The position numbers and the translations under genes are program-made. Of a DNA stretch of 42,627 bases, positions 9,669-18,762 are shown piece after piece (the stretch's first letter is position 1; every line of letters begins with the position of its first letter). Below the pieces are notes generated by a model. It had not been told where the DNA came from, made no database searches, and saw only the letters and a program-made list of their open reading frames with translations. This stretch comes from JADHZC01 sp964409505 (GTDB lineage Bacteria; Pseudomonadota; Alphaproteobacteria; Rickettsiales; Rickettsiaceae), in the NCBI GenBank assembly GCA_964409505.1, contig CAYPDK010000019.1, positions 1 to 42,627 on the forward strand, in the 5' to 3' direction.

Positions 9669-10265
9669 TTAGATTGGGTATCTCTGAGACATTGCAGCTG
9701 CTAGTGTCCCTTCGTCTAAATAATCTAACTCTCCTCCAAATGGGATGCCATTTGCAAGTCTAGAAGTTTTAATTGAATATTCTTTAAAGAACTCTGTAAT
9801 AAAATATGCAATCGTTTGACCATCTAGAGTAGAATTAGTAGCTATAATCAGCTCTTGCGTCTTATTTTCCTTACATCGCTGCAATAATTTTGGCAGACCC
9901 ATTATCTTATAATCTGTATCAGATATACTTTTATATGATCTACCAAGAACATGATATAGACCGTTAAAAATTTTACTTCTCTCAAGAGCCCATAATTCAG
10001 CTATTGTCTCTACAATAGCTATAACATTCTTATCTCTATTATCCGACAAACAAATATCACAAATGGATCCATTGCTCAGATTATTACACAATTCACAAAT
10101 ACTTATATTCTCCGCTGTACTTGATAAATTTTCTAGTAAAGAGCTAAGTCTTCTTTCCTTGTCTTCAAGCAAATGCAATACAATTCTGCGTGCAGACCTC
10201 ATTCCAAGACCAGGTAACTTTGAAAAAATATATATTAGCTGCTCAATATAATTATTCTCTTGCAT
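9669..10265 (-). CDS. recR: Recombination mediator protein RecR
   Basis: With RecO and RecF, loads RecA on gapped single-stranded DNA. From the ATG at 10265 it is 198 residues, the family norm. An N-terminal helix-hairpin-helix region (KLPGLGMRSARR) is followed by a four-cysteine zinc finger (C57, C60, C69, C72), a Toprim domain (IAIVETIAELWALE), and the C-terminal signature GGELDYLDEGTLAAA. An adjacent in-frame TTG at 10268 is less likely. It is the last gene of dnaX-ybaB-recR, an order conserved across bacteria. Confidence 0.96.
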   Translation of the reverse strand: MQENNYIEQLIYIFSKLPGLGMRSARRIVLHLLEDKERRLSSLLENLSSTAENISICELCNNLSNGSICDICLSDNRDKNVIAIVETIAELWALERSKIFNGLYHVLGRSYKSISDTDYKIMGLPKLLQRCKENKTQELIIATNSTLDGQTIAYFITEFFKEYSIKTSRLANGIPFGGELDYLDEGTLAAAMSQRYPI

Positions 10266-10282
10266 CAATTATCATATTTTGT

Positions 10283-10609
10283 CTAAAAAAAAGGAAATTC
10301 AAAATTTGAAGGCATACCAGGTATTTTAGAAAATACTTCAGAATAGTGTTCTTTTGAAAGTTTTGTTAATTTAGCCAGTGCATCATTTACAGCGGCCATT
10401 ACAAGATCTTCTAAAATTTCTTTTTCCTCCTTATTGATTAAGGAAGGGGAGATTTTTACACTTATAATTTCCTTATTTCCTTTCATTTTGACAACAACAG
10501 CACTTCCTCCAGATTTTCCTTCAACTTCTTTAAGTAGTAATTCATTTTGTAAATCATGCATTTTCTTTTGTATATCAAAACCTTGTTTAAAAAACTGTGA
10601 AAAATTCAT
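10283..10609 (-). CDS. ybaB: YbaB/EbfC family nucleoid-associated protein
   Basis: A small dimeric DNA-binding protein of 108 residues, usual for the family. The recognisable parts are the N-terminal helix (FKQGFDIQKKMHDLQNEL), the conserved GKSGGSAVVVKMKGNKEI strand region, and a C-terminal helix ending in PGMPSNFEFPFF, which matches the GMPGG...PF tail of relatives. It sits between dnaX (20 bases upstream) and recR (17 bases downstream), the classic arrangement, and is probably co-transcribed with both. Confidence 0.94.
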   Translation of the reverse strand: MNFSQFFKQGFDIQKKMHDLQNELLLKEVEGKSGGSAVVVKMKGNKEIISVKISPSLINKEEKEILEDLVMAAVNDALAKLTKLSKEHYSEVFSKIPGMPSNFEFPFF

Positions 10610-10629
10610 ATATTAATAAAATTATTTTG

Positions 10630-12228
10630 TTAAGCTTCAAGCAATATATCCTTGATCTCTGAATTAGGAAAAGATTTTTTTAATAGCTTATAATTCTCAT
10701 TATGTTCTATACGTCCAATCATAGTATCTTTAATACTCTCAATATTATCATTAAATTCAAAAACAATGTCAATTTTATTAGGATAATATTTTCTAAATAA
10801 AGTCTTTGATTTTTGAATAAAATTTTCATCCTCAATATTGATAAATAAGTAAAACCTATCTTGTGTAATAGTTTTCACTTGTGTATGGTTTATCAGTTTA
10901 TAATACATGTCTGATTTCCCTTCGGAGTCTAATTTCTCTTCAGAGTGTACAAATTTAATGAAATTTAAAACTTCTGGATGAGTATTAAAAATATTTTGCT
11001 CTTGAGAGGTTTGATTTATTGTTTTGGCTTTTAGGTTATTAGTTTGAGTTAGAGGAGTTTGTCTGTTTTGTGCTTGAGTATTATTATTTATTAAATTTTC
11101 TATTAGGGGCTCTATATCTGGCAAAGTTACAGAGTAGATTGCTTTGATTAGCAACATTTGTATAAAGACTTGTACATTATGGGACGTTTTTATTTCTGAA
11201 ATAGAATTACTAAATATCTGCCATAATATTGTAAGCTGTTCTATGTTTGTAGTGCTTAGAACATTGTTTATATTATCTTTATAATTTTTAAACAGAGTAT
11301 TTTCATAATTTTCTATTAATTTGTATTTATTCATTTCAGCCAAAAAATCAGAAAATGATTCAAAAAAATTCACTATATTAGGACTTGTGTTATATATGTT
11401 TTCTATAAAATTTAGTGCTTCTGAGAGATTTTTTTTAAGAATTAGGCTAAAAAGCTTACTTAATGAGTCTACTGATTCTATTTCCAACAAGGAGTTTACT
11501 ATCTCAAGAGAGATTGTATTATTCGGAACTTGGTATCTTAGTGCGTTTAATTGTTCTATAAGTATTAGCGCTTCCCGGGCAGAGCCTTGTATGTGAGACG
11601 TAAGAACTTTTAATGCCTCAGATTCTATGAGAATTTTTTCTTTTTGAATTACGTCAGATAATAGAGAATTTATTTCTTGAAAACTTAATCTTTTTAGATC
11701 GAATCTCTGACATCTAGAAATGATTGTAATAGGAATCTTATGCACTTCAGTGGTAGCGAAGATAAAAATTACGTATCTTGGAGGCTCTTCAATTACCTTG
11801 AGTAAAGAATTAAATGCGCTCTTAGAGAGCATATGTACCTCATCAATTATGAATACTTTGTACTTTGCTGTCAAGGGAAGATATTCTGTATTAGAGATTA
11901 TATCTCTCATATCATCAATACCAGTTTTACTAGCAGCATCAAATTCGAAGATATCCGGATGAGTTTTTTGTTGTATTTGAATACATTCTGTGCACATATC
12001 ACAGGGTAGGACTTTGTATGTTTTTGCGTCAGTTTGCAAATTTTTACAATTAATAGTTTTTGCTATTATTCTTGCTATGGAAGTTTTTCCTACTCCACTT
12101 GGACCTGTAAAAAGATAGGCGTGATGCAATTTATTTTGAAATATGGAATAATTCAGAATTTTTCTAAAAGTGTCTTGTCCTTTTATCTCGTCAAAGGATT
12201 TTGGTCTGTATTTTTGTGCAAGATTCAT
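10630..12228 (-). CDS. dnaX: DNA polymerase III subunit gamma/tau
   Basis: The ATPase of the clamp loader that places the beta clamp on DNA. In 532 residues it shows Walker A GPSGVGKT at 42-49, four zinc cysteines (C61, C76, C79, C82), DAASKTGID, Walker B IIDEVHML, and the SRC arginine-finger motif (ISRCQRFDL). Domain III follows, then a low-complexity Asn/Gln/Thr linker near residues 380-420 and a divergent C-terminal domain that in tau contacts the polymerase. I did not find a convincing slippery site for a separate gamma product. It heads the dnaX-ybaB-recR cluster. Confidence 0.95.
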   Translation of the reverse strand: MNLAQKYRPKSFDEIKGQDTFRKILNYSIFQNKLHHAYLFTGPSGVGKTSIARIIAKTINCKNLQTDAKTYKVLPCDMCTECIQIQQKTHPDIFEFDAASKTGIDDMRDIISNTEYLPLTAKYKVFIIDEVHMLSKSAFNSLLKVIEEPPRYVIFIFATTEVHKIPITIISRCQRFDLKRLSFQEINSLLSDVIQKEKILIESEALKVLTSHIQGSAREALILIEQLNALRYQVPNNTISLEIVNSLLEIESVDSLSKLFSLILKKNLSEALNFIENIYNTSPNIVNFFESFSDFLAEMNKYKLIENYENTLFKNYKDNINNVLSTTNIEQLTILWQIFSNSISEIKTSHNVQVFIQMLLIKAIYSVTLPDIEPLIENLINNNTQAQNRQTPLTQTNNLKAKTINQTSQEQNIFNTHPEVLNFIKFVHSEEKLDSEGKSDMYYKLINHTQVKTITQDRFYLFINIEDENFIQKSKTLFRKYYPNKIDIVFEFNDNIESIKDTMIGRIEHNENYKLLKKSFPNSEIKDILLEA

Positions 12229-12489
12229 ATTCTAGTTAAAATAGACTGTGATATTTTTGTCTGTTATGTTGTTCATTATGAATTTTAATGTAGGCTACAT
12301 ATTTGTAGACTATAAGCTAATAACTAGACCTGCTAACTATGATGCTAATACTATGACCTATACATTAAAATCTGGCTGCTTTCTCTCAAACCTGACCAAC
12401 TAAAATTAATAAATATACCCAAGCATTAGCATAATTAGTGTAATATTTTTTTCCATATTCTACAACAGAATTTTTTTAAAAAAAGGTAT
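12229..12489. other. Intergenic region between lolA-like gene and dnaX
   Basis: 261 AT-rich bases between two minus-strand genes. It should hold the end of the lolA-like transcript and the dnaX promoter. ATTCT...AGAAT at 12457-12471, followed by T7 on the plus strand, resembles a terminator in the wrong direction for either neighbour. No RNA gene is seen. Confidence 0.4.
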
Positions 12490-13143
12490 TTATTTTTTGT
12501 GTTGGAGTTCATATCTTGTCTTTAAATGACTCTTGTTTAACCTCTCAGGAGGTCCAAAAACATCTGGATTTTTTAGAATAAATAATTTGGGATCTACAGA
12601 TATTATTTTTTTTATGTCTTGAACAGTAAAAATTATCAAATTGTTTATTTCTTTAATCTCAATAGAGATCAGATTTTTTTTAGACTCACTAAATTTTATT
12701 TGAATCTCGTTATCTGAATTGAGACTTGTAATTTTTATTATACATTCATCATCTACATAAGAAATTGAATTAATGAGAAAAAGTTTTACAAATTTTTCTT
12801 CATTATATTCCGAAAATATATTCCAATACTCTTTTGACTCAAGTCTTACGATTGTTTCCATATCATAATCATAAATTGAGATGTTGTTTTTATTTCCGAT
12901 AATCAAAAATGGGGATGGAGGATAATAATTAATCCTAAAATTGTGATTTTCATCGATGATCCATTGTCCATAAATATCTATATTTTGTAATGTGTCTTTT
13001 TGATGAAAATTTATCACGACAGATCTTACAGCTTTTACATAATCATATAATATTTTATAGTTTGAATTTGCAGAGTTTTGATTTGCAAAAATACTCACAA
13101 CAAAAGAGGTCATGCCAAGAAATAAAAAAATAATTAGTCTCAT
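12490..13143 (-). CDS. lolA: LolA-like outer-membrane lipoprotein carrier protein
   Basis: Probable periplasmic chaperone that takes lipoproteins from LolCDE to the outer membrane. From the ATG at 13143 the protein is 217 residues. A signal peptide (MRLIIFLFLGMTSFVVSIFA, cleavage near residue 20) precedes a LolA-type half-barrel with the family stretch FRINYYPPSPFLIIGNKNNI and IYDYDMET. The tail NPDVFGPPERLNK resembles alphaproteobacterial members. An upstream TTG at 13164 would spoil the signal peptide, so the ATG is preferred. Similarity is at family level; LolA-fold relatives with other clients exist. It is divergent from pntA. Confidence 0.8.
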   Translation of the reverse strand: MRLIIFLFLGMTSFVVSIFANQNSANSNYKILYDYVKAVRSVVINFHQKDTLQNIDIYGQWIIDENHNFRINYYPPSPFLIIGNKNNISIYDYDMETIVRLESKEYWNIFSEYNEEKFVKLFLINSISYVDDECIIKITSLNSDNEIQIKFSESKKNLISIEIKEINNLIIFTVQDIKKIISVDPKLFILKNPDVFGPPERLNKSHLKTRYELQHKK

Positions 13144-13357
13144 ATTTTTCGTAACCCTTTTCAAATTGAATGTATTTATTCTAAATTAATTTAAAATTTT
13201 TGGTAAATGTGATGGATTAGGATAATATTAGGTTTTTTTGTTATTAATTACAATTAAATTCTTTAACAATCATTGCAGTCTTTCTTTTACAATGGATTAT
13301 TCTTGATATAGAATCAATCAGAATAATATTCTGTTTTATAACACTTTTGTGGTATGT

Positions 13358-14467
13358 ATGAAAATTATAGCGTTAAAAGAAAGAGCTGAGCACGAAAAAA
13401 GATCTGCTTTGATTCCAGAAAATATTAAGTTACTTATAAATAATCTTGGATTTGAGGTTTTTGTAGAATGTAATATTGGGAAAGAGCTTGGCATTGAAGA
13501 TAAAGATTACTCAGAGGTTGGGGCTAAAATATTTGATGTTTCTGATACAAAAATTTTAAAAGATGCTCAAATTTTGTGTAAATTAAGGCCTACACCTATA
13601 AACAACAAGTTTCAGGAATTGAATTATATGTCTGAAGGATCTTTCGTACTTGGTATGTTTTCATACTATTTGGATAAATCTTATATTAATTATGCAAATG
13701 ATAGAGGAATAAACATTCTCTCTATGAATTATCTTCCTAGAATCAGCAGATTACAAAATGCTGATTCTCTCTCGTCTCAGAATAATCTTTTGGGATATAG
13801 ATCTGTTATAGAGGCTGCTTATTTGTATAATAGATCTATTCCTATGATGATGAGTGCTGCTGGAACTATTATTGCAGCTAAAGTTTTAGTGCTTGGGGTT
13901 GGAGTTGCTGGATTACAAGCTATAGCTACCGCCAAGAGGCTTGGTGCTTTGGTATTTGCTTATGATATTCGTTATACTACAAAAGAACAGGTTGAGAGTC
14001 TTGGAGCGAAGTTCTTACATCCTGGTTCTCTGGCTGATGCAGAAAAAGACTCAGGATATGCAAAGGCTCTTGATGATAGCTCTTCTAAAATACAAGAAGA
14101 TTTTTTATCTGAGATAATAAGTGATTTTGACATAATCATAACAACAGCACAAATACAAGAAAAAAAAGCTCCTATATTAATAAGTAAGAAAGTCTTTGAG
14201 AAGGTCAAACCAGGATCTATAATTATAGATACTGCTATTGAGACTGGAGGAAATGTAGAATTTGCTCAAAAAAATAATATTATTTATAAAAATGGTGTTA
14301 GAATTTTTGCATATACAGACCTTGTTAGTAGAGTAGGTTTTGATGCATCAAAATTATATTCTAAAAATATCTATTATTTTCTTCAGAATCATATAAAAGA
14401 ATCCAAATTAAATATGGAAAGTGAGATTGTTCAAAAAATGTTGCTTTCTTCAGTCAAAAATCCTTAA
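13358..14467 (+). CDS. pntA: Proton-translocating NAD(P) transhydrogenase, subunit alpha part 1
   Basis: The soluble NAD(H)-binding domain I of the transhydrogenase that makes NADPH from NADH with proton flow. From the ATG at 13358 it has 369 residues. An AlaDH/PNT N-terminal domain (KERAEHEKRSALIPENI) is followed by a Rossmann motif (VLGVGVAGLQAIATAKRLGA) and the family segments AIETGGNVEFAQ and TDLVSRVGFDASKLY. It ends before any membrane segment, as in organisms with three-part Pnt. A GTG at 13349 is an alternative start. The partner membrane subunits (alpha part 2 and beta) are not in the window. Confidence 0.92.
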   Translation: MKIIALKERAEHEKRSALIPENIKLLINNLGFEVFVECNIGKELGIEDKDYSEVGAKIFDVSDTKILKDAQILCKLRPTPINNKFQELNYMSEGSFVLGMFSYYLDKSYINYANDRGINILSMNYLPRISRLQNADSLSSQNNLLGYRSVIEAAYLYNRSIPMMMSAAGTIIAAKVLVLGVGVAGLQAIATAKRLGALVFAYDIRYTTKEQVESLGAKFLHPGSLADAEKDSGYAKALDDSSSKIQEDFLSEIISDFDIIITTAQIQEKKAPILISKKVFEKVKPGSIIIDTAIETGGNVEFAQKNNIIYKNGVRIFAYTDLVSRVGFDASKLYSKNIYYFLQNHIKESKLNMESEIVQKMLLSSVKNP

Positions 14468-15005
14468 CAGTTGAGTTGAAAAGAAATCCTTGAAAATTCC
14501 TAACTATTCTTGCAGTAGCATCTTTAGGAGAAAAGGCAGTAGTGAATATGCAAAGAAAAAGATGTAGAAAAAACATAAGCAACCTCTCTAAAATAACACC
14601 CCTACGACAAAATGAGCAATGGAATGAGAGTAGCAGATAGGCCTAGATACAGGCCTATCTGTATAAACAGCTAGTAATTGTAGTAAAATTGTCTTGATAA
14701 AGCCTGATAATGCAAAAGGAAAAATCTTCCAAAGCTACAGTAAAACAATTATACATAGAATATAGGACTTCCTATATTTTGATGTAAAAATTGAAATCAG
14801 ACTTTCTTCTGCTAGAATCTAGCCTACCACAGAACTGAGAAGTATCATGAATCTTTGTAATACGTGATCTACAAAGATCCAAAAATATTTTGTACCTACC
14901 TAAACTTGTCTTGATTCAACCTACAAAAATAATTGATTTCACTCAAACTCTTTGTATTATTATGATAAATTAAATCACATTTTAAAATTAATTGATAAAA
15001 ACATC
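14468..15005. other. 538-base intergenic region between pntA and fabD
   Basis: No supportable gene. I looked for the missing transhydrogenase membrane subunits here and saw no trace. The only open stretch of note is 30 codons from 14548, without a ribosome binding site. A strong inverted repeat lies at 14634-14661. The last 100 bases should carry the fabD promoter; an upstream in-frame TTG at 14952 is not preferred as the fabD start. Confidence 0.5.
14634..14661. repeat. 11-base-pair perfect inverted repeat downstream of pntA
   Basis: CAGATAGGCCT and AGGCCTATCTG pair perfectly around the loop AGATAC. The stem contains GGCC and is much more GC-rich than its surroundings. It is the strongest hairpin seen in the window but has no T run on either side, so it is not a standard intrinsic terminator. 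It could be a transcript-stabilising or processing structure after pntA, or part of a small RNA. Confidence 0.6.
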
Positions 15006-15956
15006 ATGACAAGAGCTTTAATTTTTCCAGGTCAAGGATCCCATTACATAGGTATGGGACAAGAATTTTATAATAATTTCAAAACTGCAAGAGAAACATT
15101 GAACACAATAAAAAAAACAATCGGATTTGATATAGAAAAAATTATGTTCGAAGGACCAGAAGAAACTCTTACTTCAACAAATATAGCTCAACCAGCAATA
15201 ATGGCAGTTTCGCTAATGATTTTTAGAACTCTTGTTCGAAAATTAGACCTGTCCTCTACGAAAGAGTTAGCCCAATATGTAGCAGGCCATTCCTTGGGAG
15301 AATATAGTGCTCTTTGCGCATCTGGAGTTATTAGTATAGAAGACACTGCTAAATTACTCAAAATACGAGGAAATGCTATGAAAAACGCTACTAAAAATAT
15401 CTCAACCACTATGGCAGCTTGTATAGATATAGAGCTTACTCAACTAAAAAAAACCATAGATTCAGTACTAACAGATGCAAGCGATTACGTATGTGATATT
15501 GCAAATGATAACTCTGAATCTCAAATTGTAATTAGCGGAGATTCTAAGAGCATATCAAAAATAGTAAATCACTTAAAAAGTTGTAATTATAAGGCTCTAT
15601 TATTAAAAGTAGGAGGAGCATTTCACTCAAAATTCATGCTCCCAGCACAAATCACGATGCAGCAAGCAATATCCGAAATAAATTTCAACACTCCACAAAT
15701 ACCTATAATTCTAAATACAACTGCTCATGAAGAAACAAAAGTTAATGTAATTAAAACTAATCTAATAAAACAAATTTGTTCTACAGTTCGGTGGAGAGAG
15801 ATAATTAATAGGTTACGTGAACTTAACGTAGATGAGATAATAGAAATAGGACCTAAAAAAACGCTATCAAGAATTTTATTAAAAAGTAATCAAGGCAAGT
15901 TTTTTAAAATATGTAATATCTCATCTATAGATGATCTTGAACGCTTTACTCTTTAA
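15006..15956 (+). CDS. fabD: Malonyl-CoA:ACP transacylase
   Basis: Transfers malonyl from CoA to acyl carrier protein to supply type II fatty acid synthesis. From the ATG at 15006 the protein is 316 residues and begins MTRALIFPGQGS, the family N-terminus. The nucleophile S96 lies in GHSLGEYSA. The conserved arginine is R121 and the catalytic histidine is H207 in GGAFHSKFM. The C-terminus has EIGPKKTLSRIL. The reading frame extends upstream to a TTG at 14952, but homologues do not have those residues. It overlaps obgE tail to tail by four bases. Confidence 0.95.
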   Translation: MTRALIFPGQGSHYIGMGQEFYNNFKTARETLNTIKKTIGFDIEKIMFEGPEETLTSTNIAQPAIMAVSLMIFRTLVRKLDLSSTKELAQYVAGHSLGEYSALCASGVISIEDTAKLLKIRGNAMKNATKNISTTMAACIDIELTQLKKTIDSVLTDASDYVCDIANDNSESQIVISGDSKSISKIVNHLKSCNYKALLLKVGGAFHSKFMLPAQITMQQAISEINFNTPQIPIILNTTAHEETKVNVIKTNLIKQICSTVRWREIINRLRELNVDEIIEIGPKKTLSRILLKSNQGKFFKICNISSIDDLERFTL

Positions 15957-16969
15957 GAGTTTTTTAAAATATATAAAATATTTCTAGCAAGAAAATTTAG
16001 CCCATATGCACGATGAATAGATATTAAAAATATTTGCTCCTGCTTTGATTTAGGAACCTCTTTACTTAAGAGAAACTGTTGTAATAAGTCTAATTTGGCT
16101 TGTACTTGTTTTTTAGAAAGAAGCTCTATTTTATTAAAACAAATAATTTCAGTTTTATTACATAATTCATCCGAATAACATTCTAGTTCCCTTCTAATAG
16201 TTAAATAATCTTCCAAAATATTATCTGATGAGATATCTATTAAATGAAGTAATATACTACATCTTTCTACATGTTTGAGAAATTTAAAACCAAGCCCTAC
16301 TCCTAAATGAGAATCTTTAATCAAACCTGGAATATCTGATATAGTATAACTCCGTCCTCGAACACATACCACCCCTAACTGTGGATGCAACGTAGAAAAA
16401 GGATATTCTGCAATTAATGGCTTCTTAGCAGTAATTTTAGAAATAAGACTGGATTTACCAGAATTTGGAAGACCTACTATACCAACATCAGAAAGAGTTT
16501 TTAACTTTAATAAAACTGTGACTTCATCCGTAATGATTCCCTTTGTTACTTTATATGGCGTTTGATTTACAGATGATTTAAAATGAGAATTCCCAAGTCC
16601 CCTATTACCTCCTCTTTGCAAGATATAAGTAGAATCTTCCGTATCTAAATCATAAACCATAAAACTGCCATCCCAATTATATATTTGAGTCCCTAAAGGA
16701 ACCGAAATATATAGTGTTTTACCCGATCTGCCTGTTTTATTCTTACTTTGACCATTAAAACCGTCTTCTGCTCTATAATGTTTATTCAACTGAAACTTAA
16801 AAAGAGTATTTAAATTTTTATCAACATAAAATATCACATCACCTCCCCTACCTCCATTACCCCCATCAGGTTTTCCTCTATTAGCAAATTTTGACCTAAA
16901 AAAACTTACACAACCATCTCCTCCATTACCAGATTTAACAAAAATTCTGCTCTCATCTATAAAATTCAT
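15953..16969 (-). CDS. obgE: GTPase ObgE/CgtA
   Basis: Ribosome-associated GTPase acting in large-subunit assembly and stress control. In 338 residues it has the glycine-rich Obg fold (GNGGDGCVSFFRSK, GGNGGRGGDV, residues 1-158) and the G domain: G1 GLPNSGKS at 166-173, G2 region YPFSTLHPQLG, and G3 DIPG at 212-215. G4 reads NKIE at 279-282 instead of NKxD, and G5 reads ISIHRA instead of ISA. The aspartate-to-glutamate change affects the residue that grips the guanine base. Otherwise the protein is full length with no sign of decay. Confidence 0.95.
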   Translation of the reverse strand: MNFIDESRIFVKSGNGGDGCVSFFRSKFANRGKPDGGNGGRGGDVIFYVDKNLNTLFKFQLNKHYRAEDGFNGQSKNKTGRSGKTLYISVPLGTQIYNWDGSFMVYDLDTEDSTYILQRGGNRGLGNSHFKSSVNQTPYKVTKGIITDEVTVLLKLKTLSDVGIVGLPNSGKSSLISKITAKKPLIAEYPFSTLHPQLGVVCVRGRSYTISDIPGLIKDSHLGVGLGFKFLKHVERCSILLHLIDISSDNILEDYLTIRRELECYSDELCNKTEIICFNKIELLSKKQVQAKLDLLQQFLLSKEVPKSKQEQIFLISIHRAYGLNFLARNILYILKNS

Positions 16970-17515
16970 ATAAAATAGATCTAATTTTAATTTAAGTACT
17001 TATTAAATTAGTTTAACAAACGATAAGATTAATATTTGTGCACTGTTATTTTATAAAAATACATACTATATCAGTGTATTGCTGGATTTTAAAAAAATTT
17101 CTAACACACCCACAATTTTTGATGCCTTCTATAAAATGGATATCTAAAACCTTTGACTACAAATACTAATTGAGACCATTAACGCCTTCAAAAACATTTA
17201 TTCAACTTACTTAAGATAAGAAACTGTTCTAATAAATTAGAAATTTCTAAAAATTAATATTACATAAAATTTCTCAAGAACAGAACATAAATCTTTTATA
17301 CATAATCTCTATTATGCACAAAATATACTATACATCATTTTTGTTCTTGATCAGCTGATATTTTTTTTCGCTTTGACTGTATCGTTTTAGTCAATCACAC
17401 CAATAATCAACCACACAGTTATAAGTGTAACACTATAAAATATTAGAAATATTCTATACATCCCTAAAAATATATTATTCTAAAACAAGAGGTTTCTCTC
17501 TCTTAAAAAACAAAA
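16970..17515. other. 546-base intergenic region between desaturase and obgE
   Basis: No gene or RNA recognised. Both flanking genes are on the minus strand, so it holds the end of the desaturase transcript and the obgE promoter. TTAA-N7-TTAA occurs at 16992-17006, 22 bases ahead of the obgE ATG, but this pattern is frequent by chance in AT-rich DNA. A five-base-pair stem (AAGAG/CTCTT) just after the desaturase is at most a weak terminator. ATCAGCTGAT near 17350 is a short palindrome followed by T8. Confidence 0.45.
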
Positions 17516-18715
17516 TTAATTCTTAATTTCAGAAGATACCTTACCAATAAAAATCTCTATTTTATTGATTCTTTCAGCTATAGCATCCAGAAACTCTTCT
17601 GAAGGCAAATCAACTCTAAATCTCCCTAGATCAAACTTCAAACTGCTAAGCTTCTTAAAGAAATACTCTTTAGATTTCTGTATTTTAAATTTTATTGAGC
17701 AAGATTTATCTTCAAAATTTGTAAAATTAGATTCTATAACATCTAACAATTCATTAATCTTATTTTCTAAAAATACAAATCTCTCTTTTTTAATTGCCAA
17801 AGAATTTTGACTCACCTGATTCATCTTAGCTAAAATTCTAGATTTGGGAGTTATGTGCAAATCCTTAGCAAGTCCTAAAATCTTCATAGAAAAGATAATC
17901 CATTTATGTACATCAAGATGATACCATTTGGAACCATTTCTATAATCTGAAGGAAATGCATGATGAAAATTATGCCAATTTTCTCCTAGCAAAAGAAAAC
18001 TCAACCACCAAATATCTCTAGAAGTACCATTAGTATAGTATTTAGTACCAAAAATATGGCACAAAGAATTTACAAAAAATGTCATTTCCTGCTGAACAGC
18101 CCTACCAACACCTATAAAAAGAACAAAACTATACCCAGAAAACACATCCCCTCCACTAAATAAAATCCCCAGCAGAAATGGGAACACTAAATTCATAAAA
18201 ATAGCACACTGCCAATAATATCTTAATTGGAATTTCAAAATTTTATTCCTACCCAATTTTTTCATGACAACTCTATTAATAGACTTATAACTTCCCTCAC
18301 CAACCAGCATCCACCCAATATGAGACCAAAAGAAACCTAGCAATTTACTATTCTTGTATTTTAAGGGACTATGAGGGTCTTTATCAGTATCAGTAAATTT
18401 ATGATGATCTATATGATTTGAAACCCATGACAATATAGGTCCTTGCAAAGTACCTGCAAAAAGCATCATCAAGATAAATTCTACGTACTTATTGGTTTTA
18501 TAAGACGCATGTGACCAAAGCCTATGCACACCAACACCTACAGAAATATTTGCACCATAATATCCAATAACAATAAGCCAAAGGTAGGAAAACATAGATG
18601 TGTCTCTTGCGAAGGGGTATTCTACAACAAGTATCGCAAGAATAATAGGATATATTATTAGTACAAAGAAGGATAAACCATTTATATCTTTTAATATATT
18701 AAAGATTTTTTTCAT
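17516..18715 (-). CDS. Membrane fatty acid desaturase (delta-9, acyl-CoA/acyl-lipid type)
   Basis: A di-iron membrane enzyme that introduces a double bond into saturated acyl chains. Its 399 residues show the histidine boxes of stearoyl-CoA-type desaturases: HRLWSH (H64, H69), HIDHH (H101, H104, H105), NSLCH (H220) and HNFHH (H248, H251, H252). About four membrane helices flank them. The last 110 residues beyond the catalytic core are hydrophilic, Lys/Ser/Glu-rich and probably helical. No electron donor is encoded nearby. An AGAGGTG ribosome binding site lies five bases before the ATG, and tRNA-Gly lies 47 bases upstream on the same strand. Confidence 0.92.
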   Translation of the reverse strand: MKKIFNILKDINGLSFFVLIIYPIILAILVVEYPFARDTSMFSYLWLIVIGYYGANISVGVGVHRLWSHASYKTNKYVEFILMMLFAGTLQGPILSWVSNHIDHHKFTDTDKDPHSPLKYKNSKLLGFFWSHIGWMLVGEGSYKSINRVVMKKLGRNKILKFQLRYYWQCAIFMNLVFPFLLGILFSGGDVFSGYSFVLFIGVGRAVQQEMTFFVNSLCHIFGTKYYTNGTSRDIWWLSFLLLGENWHNFHHAFPSDYRNGSKWYHLDVHKWIIFSMKILGLAKDLHITPKSRILAKMNQVSQNSLAIKKERFVFLENKINELLDVIESNFTNFEDKSCSIKFKIQKSKEYFFKKLSSLKFDLGRFRVDLPSEEFLDAIAERINKIEIFIGKVSSEIKN

Positions 18716-18720
18716 AAAAA

Positions 18721-18727
18721 CACCTCT
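18721..18727 (-). promoter_or_regulatory. Strong ribosome binding site of the desaturase
   Basis: AGAGGTG on the minus strand with a five-base spacer to the ATG at 18715. Few genes in this window have so good a match, so translation of the desaturase may be comparatively efficient. Confidence 0.65.
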
Positions 18728-18762
18728 TTCTTAAATATAAAAAGCATCGAAGACAAAGAGAG

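Noticed and set aside
10630..12228. Programmed frameshift in dnaX producing a separate gamma subunit
   Set aside because: No A-AAA-AAG slippery heptamer with a downstream stem was found at the domain III boundary; A-rich runs occur throughout the gene.
12034..12288. 84-codon plus-strand frame across the dnaX start
   Set aside because: Mostly antisense to dnaX; the composition is that of a reversed coding frame and no family is recognisable.
12457..12471. ATTCT/AGAAT hairpin followed by T7 as a terminator
   Set aside because: The T run is on the plus strand but both neighbouring genes are on the minus strand; the five-pair AT stem is too weak to infer a plus-strand transcript.
14548..14640. 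30-codon frame with an ATG in the pntA-fabD gap
   Set aside because: No ribosome binding site at proper spacing, Arg/Lys/Asn-rich composition expected from random AT-rich sequence, and its end runs into the inverted repeat.
14468..15005. Possible remains of pntA part 2 or pntB
   Set aside because: No stretch of hydrophobic codons or family motif can be read in any frame.
16992..17006. TTAA-N7-TTAA upstream of obgE as a CtrA site
   Set aside because: The pattern is expected about a dozen times by chance in this window and obgE is not a typical CtrA target; kept only as a caution for the fliF site.
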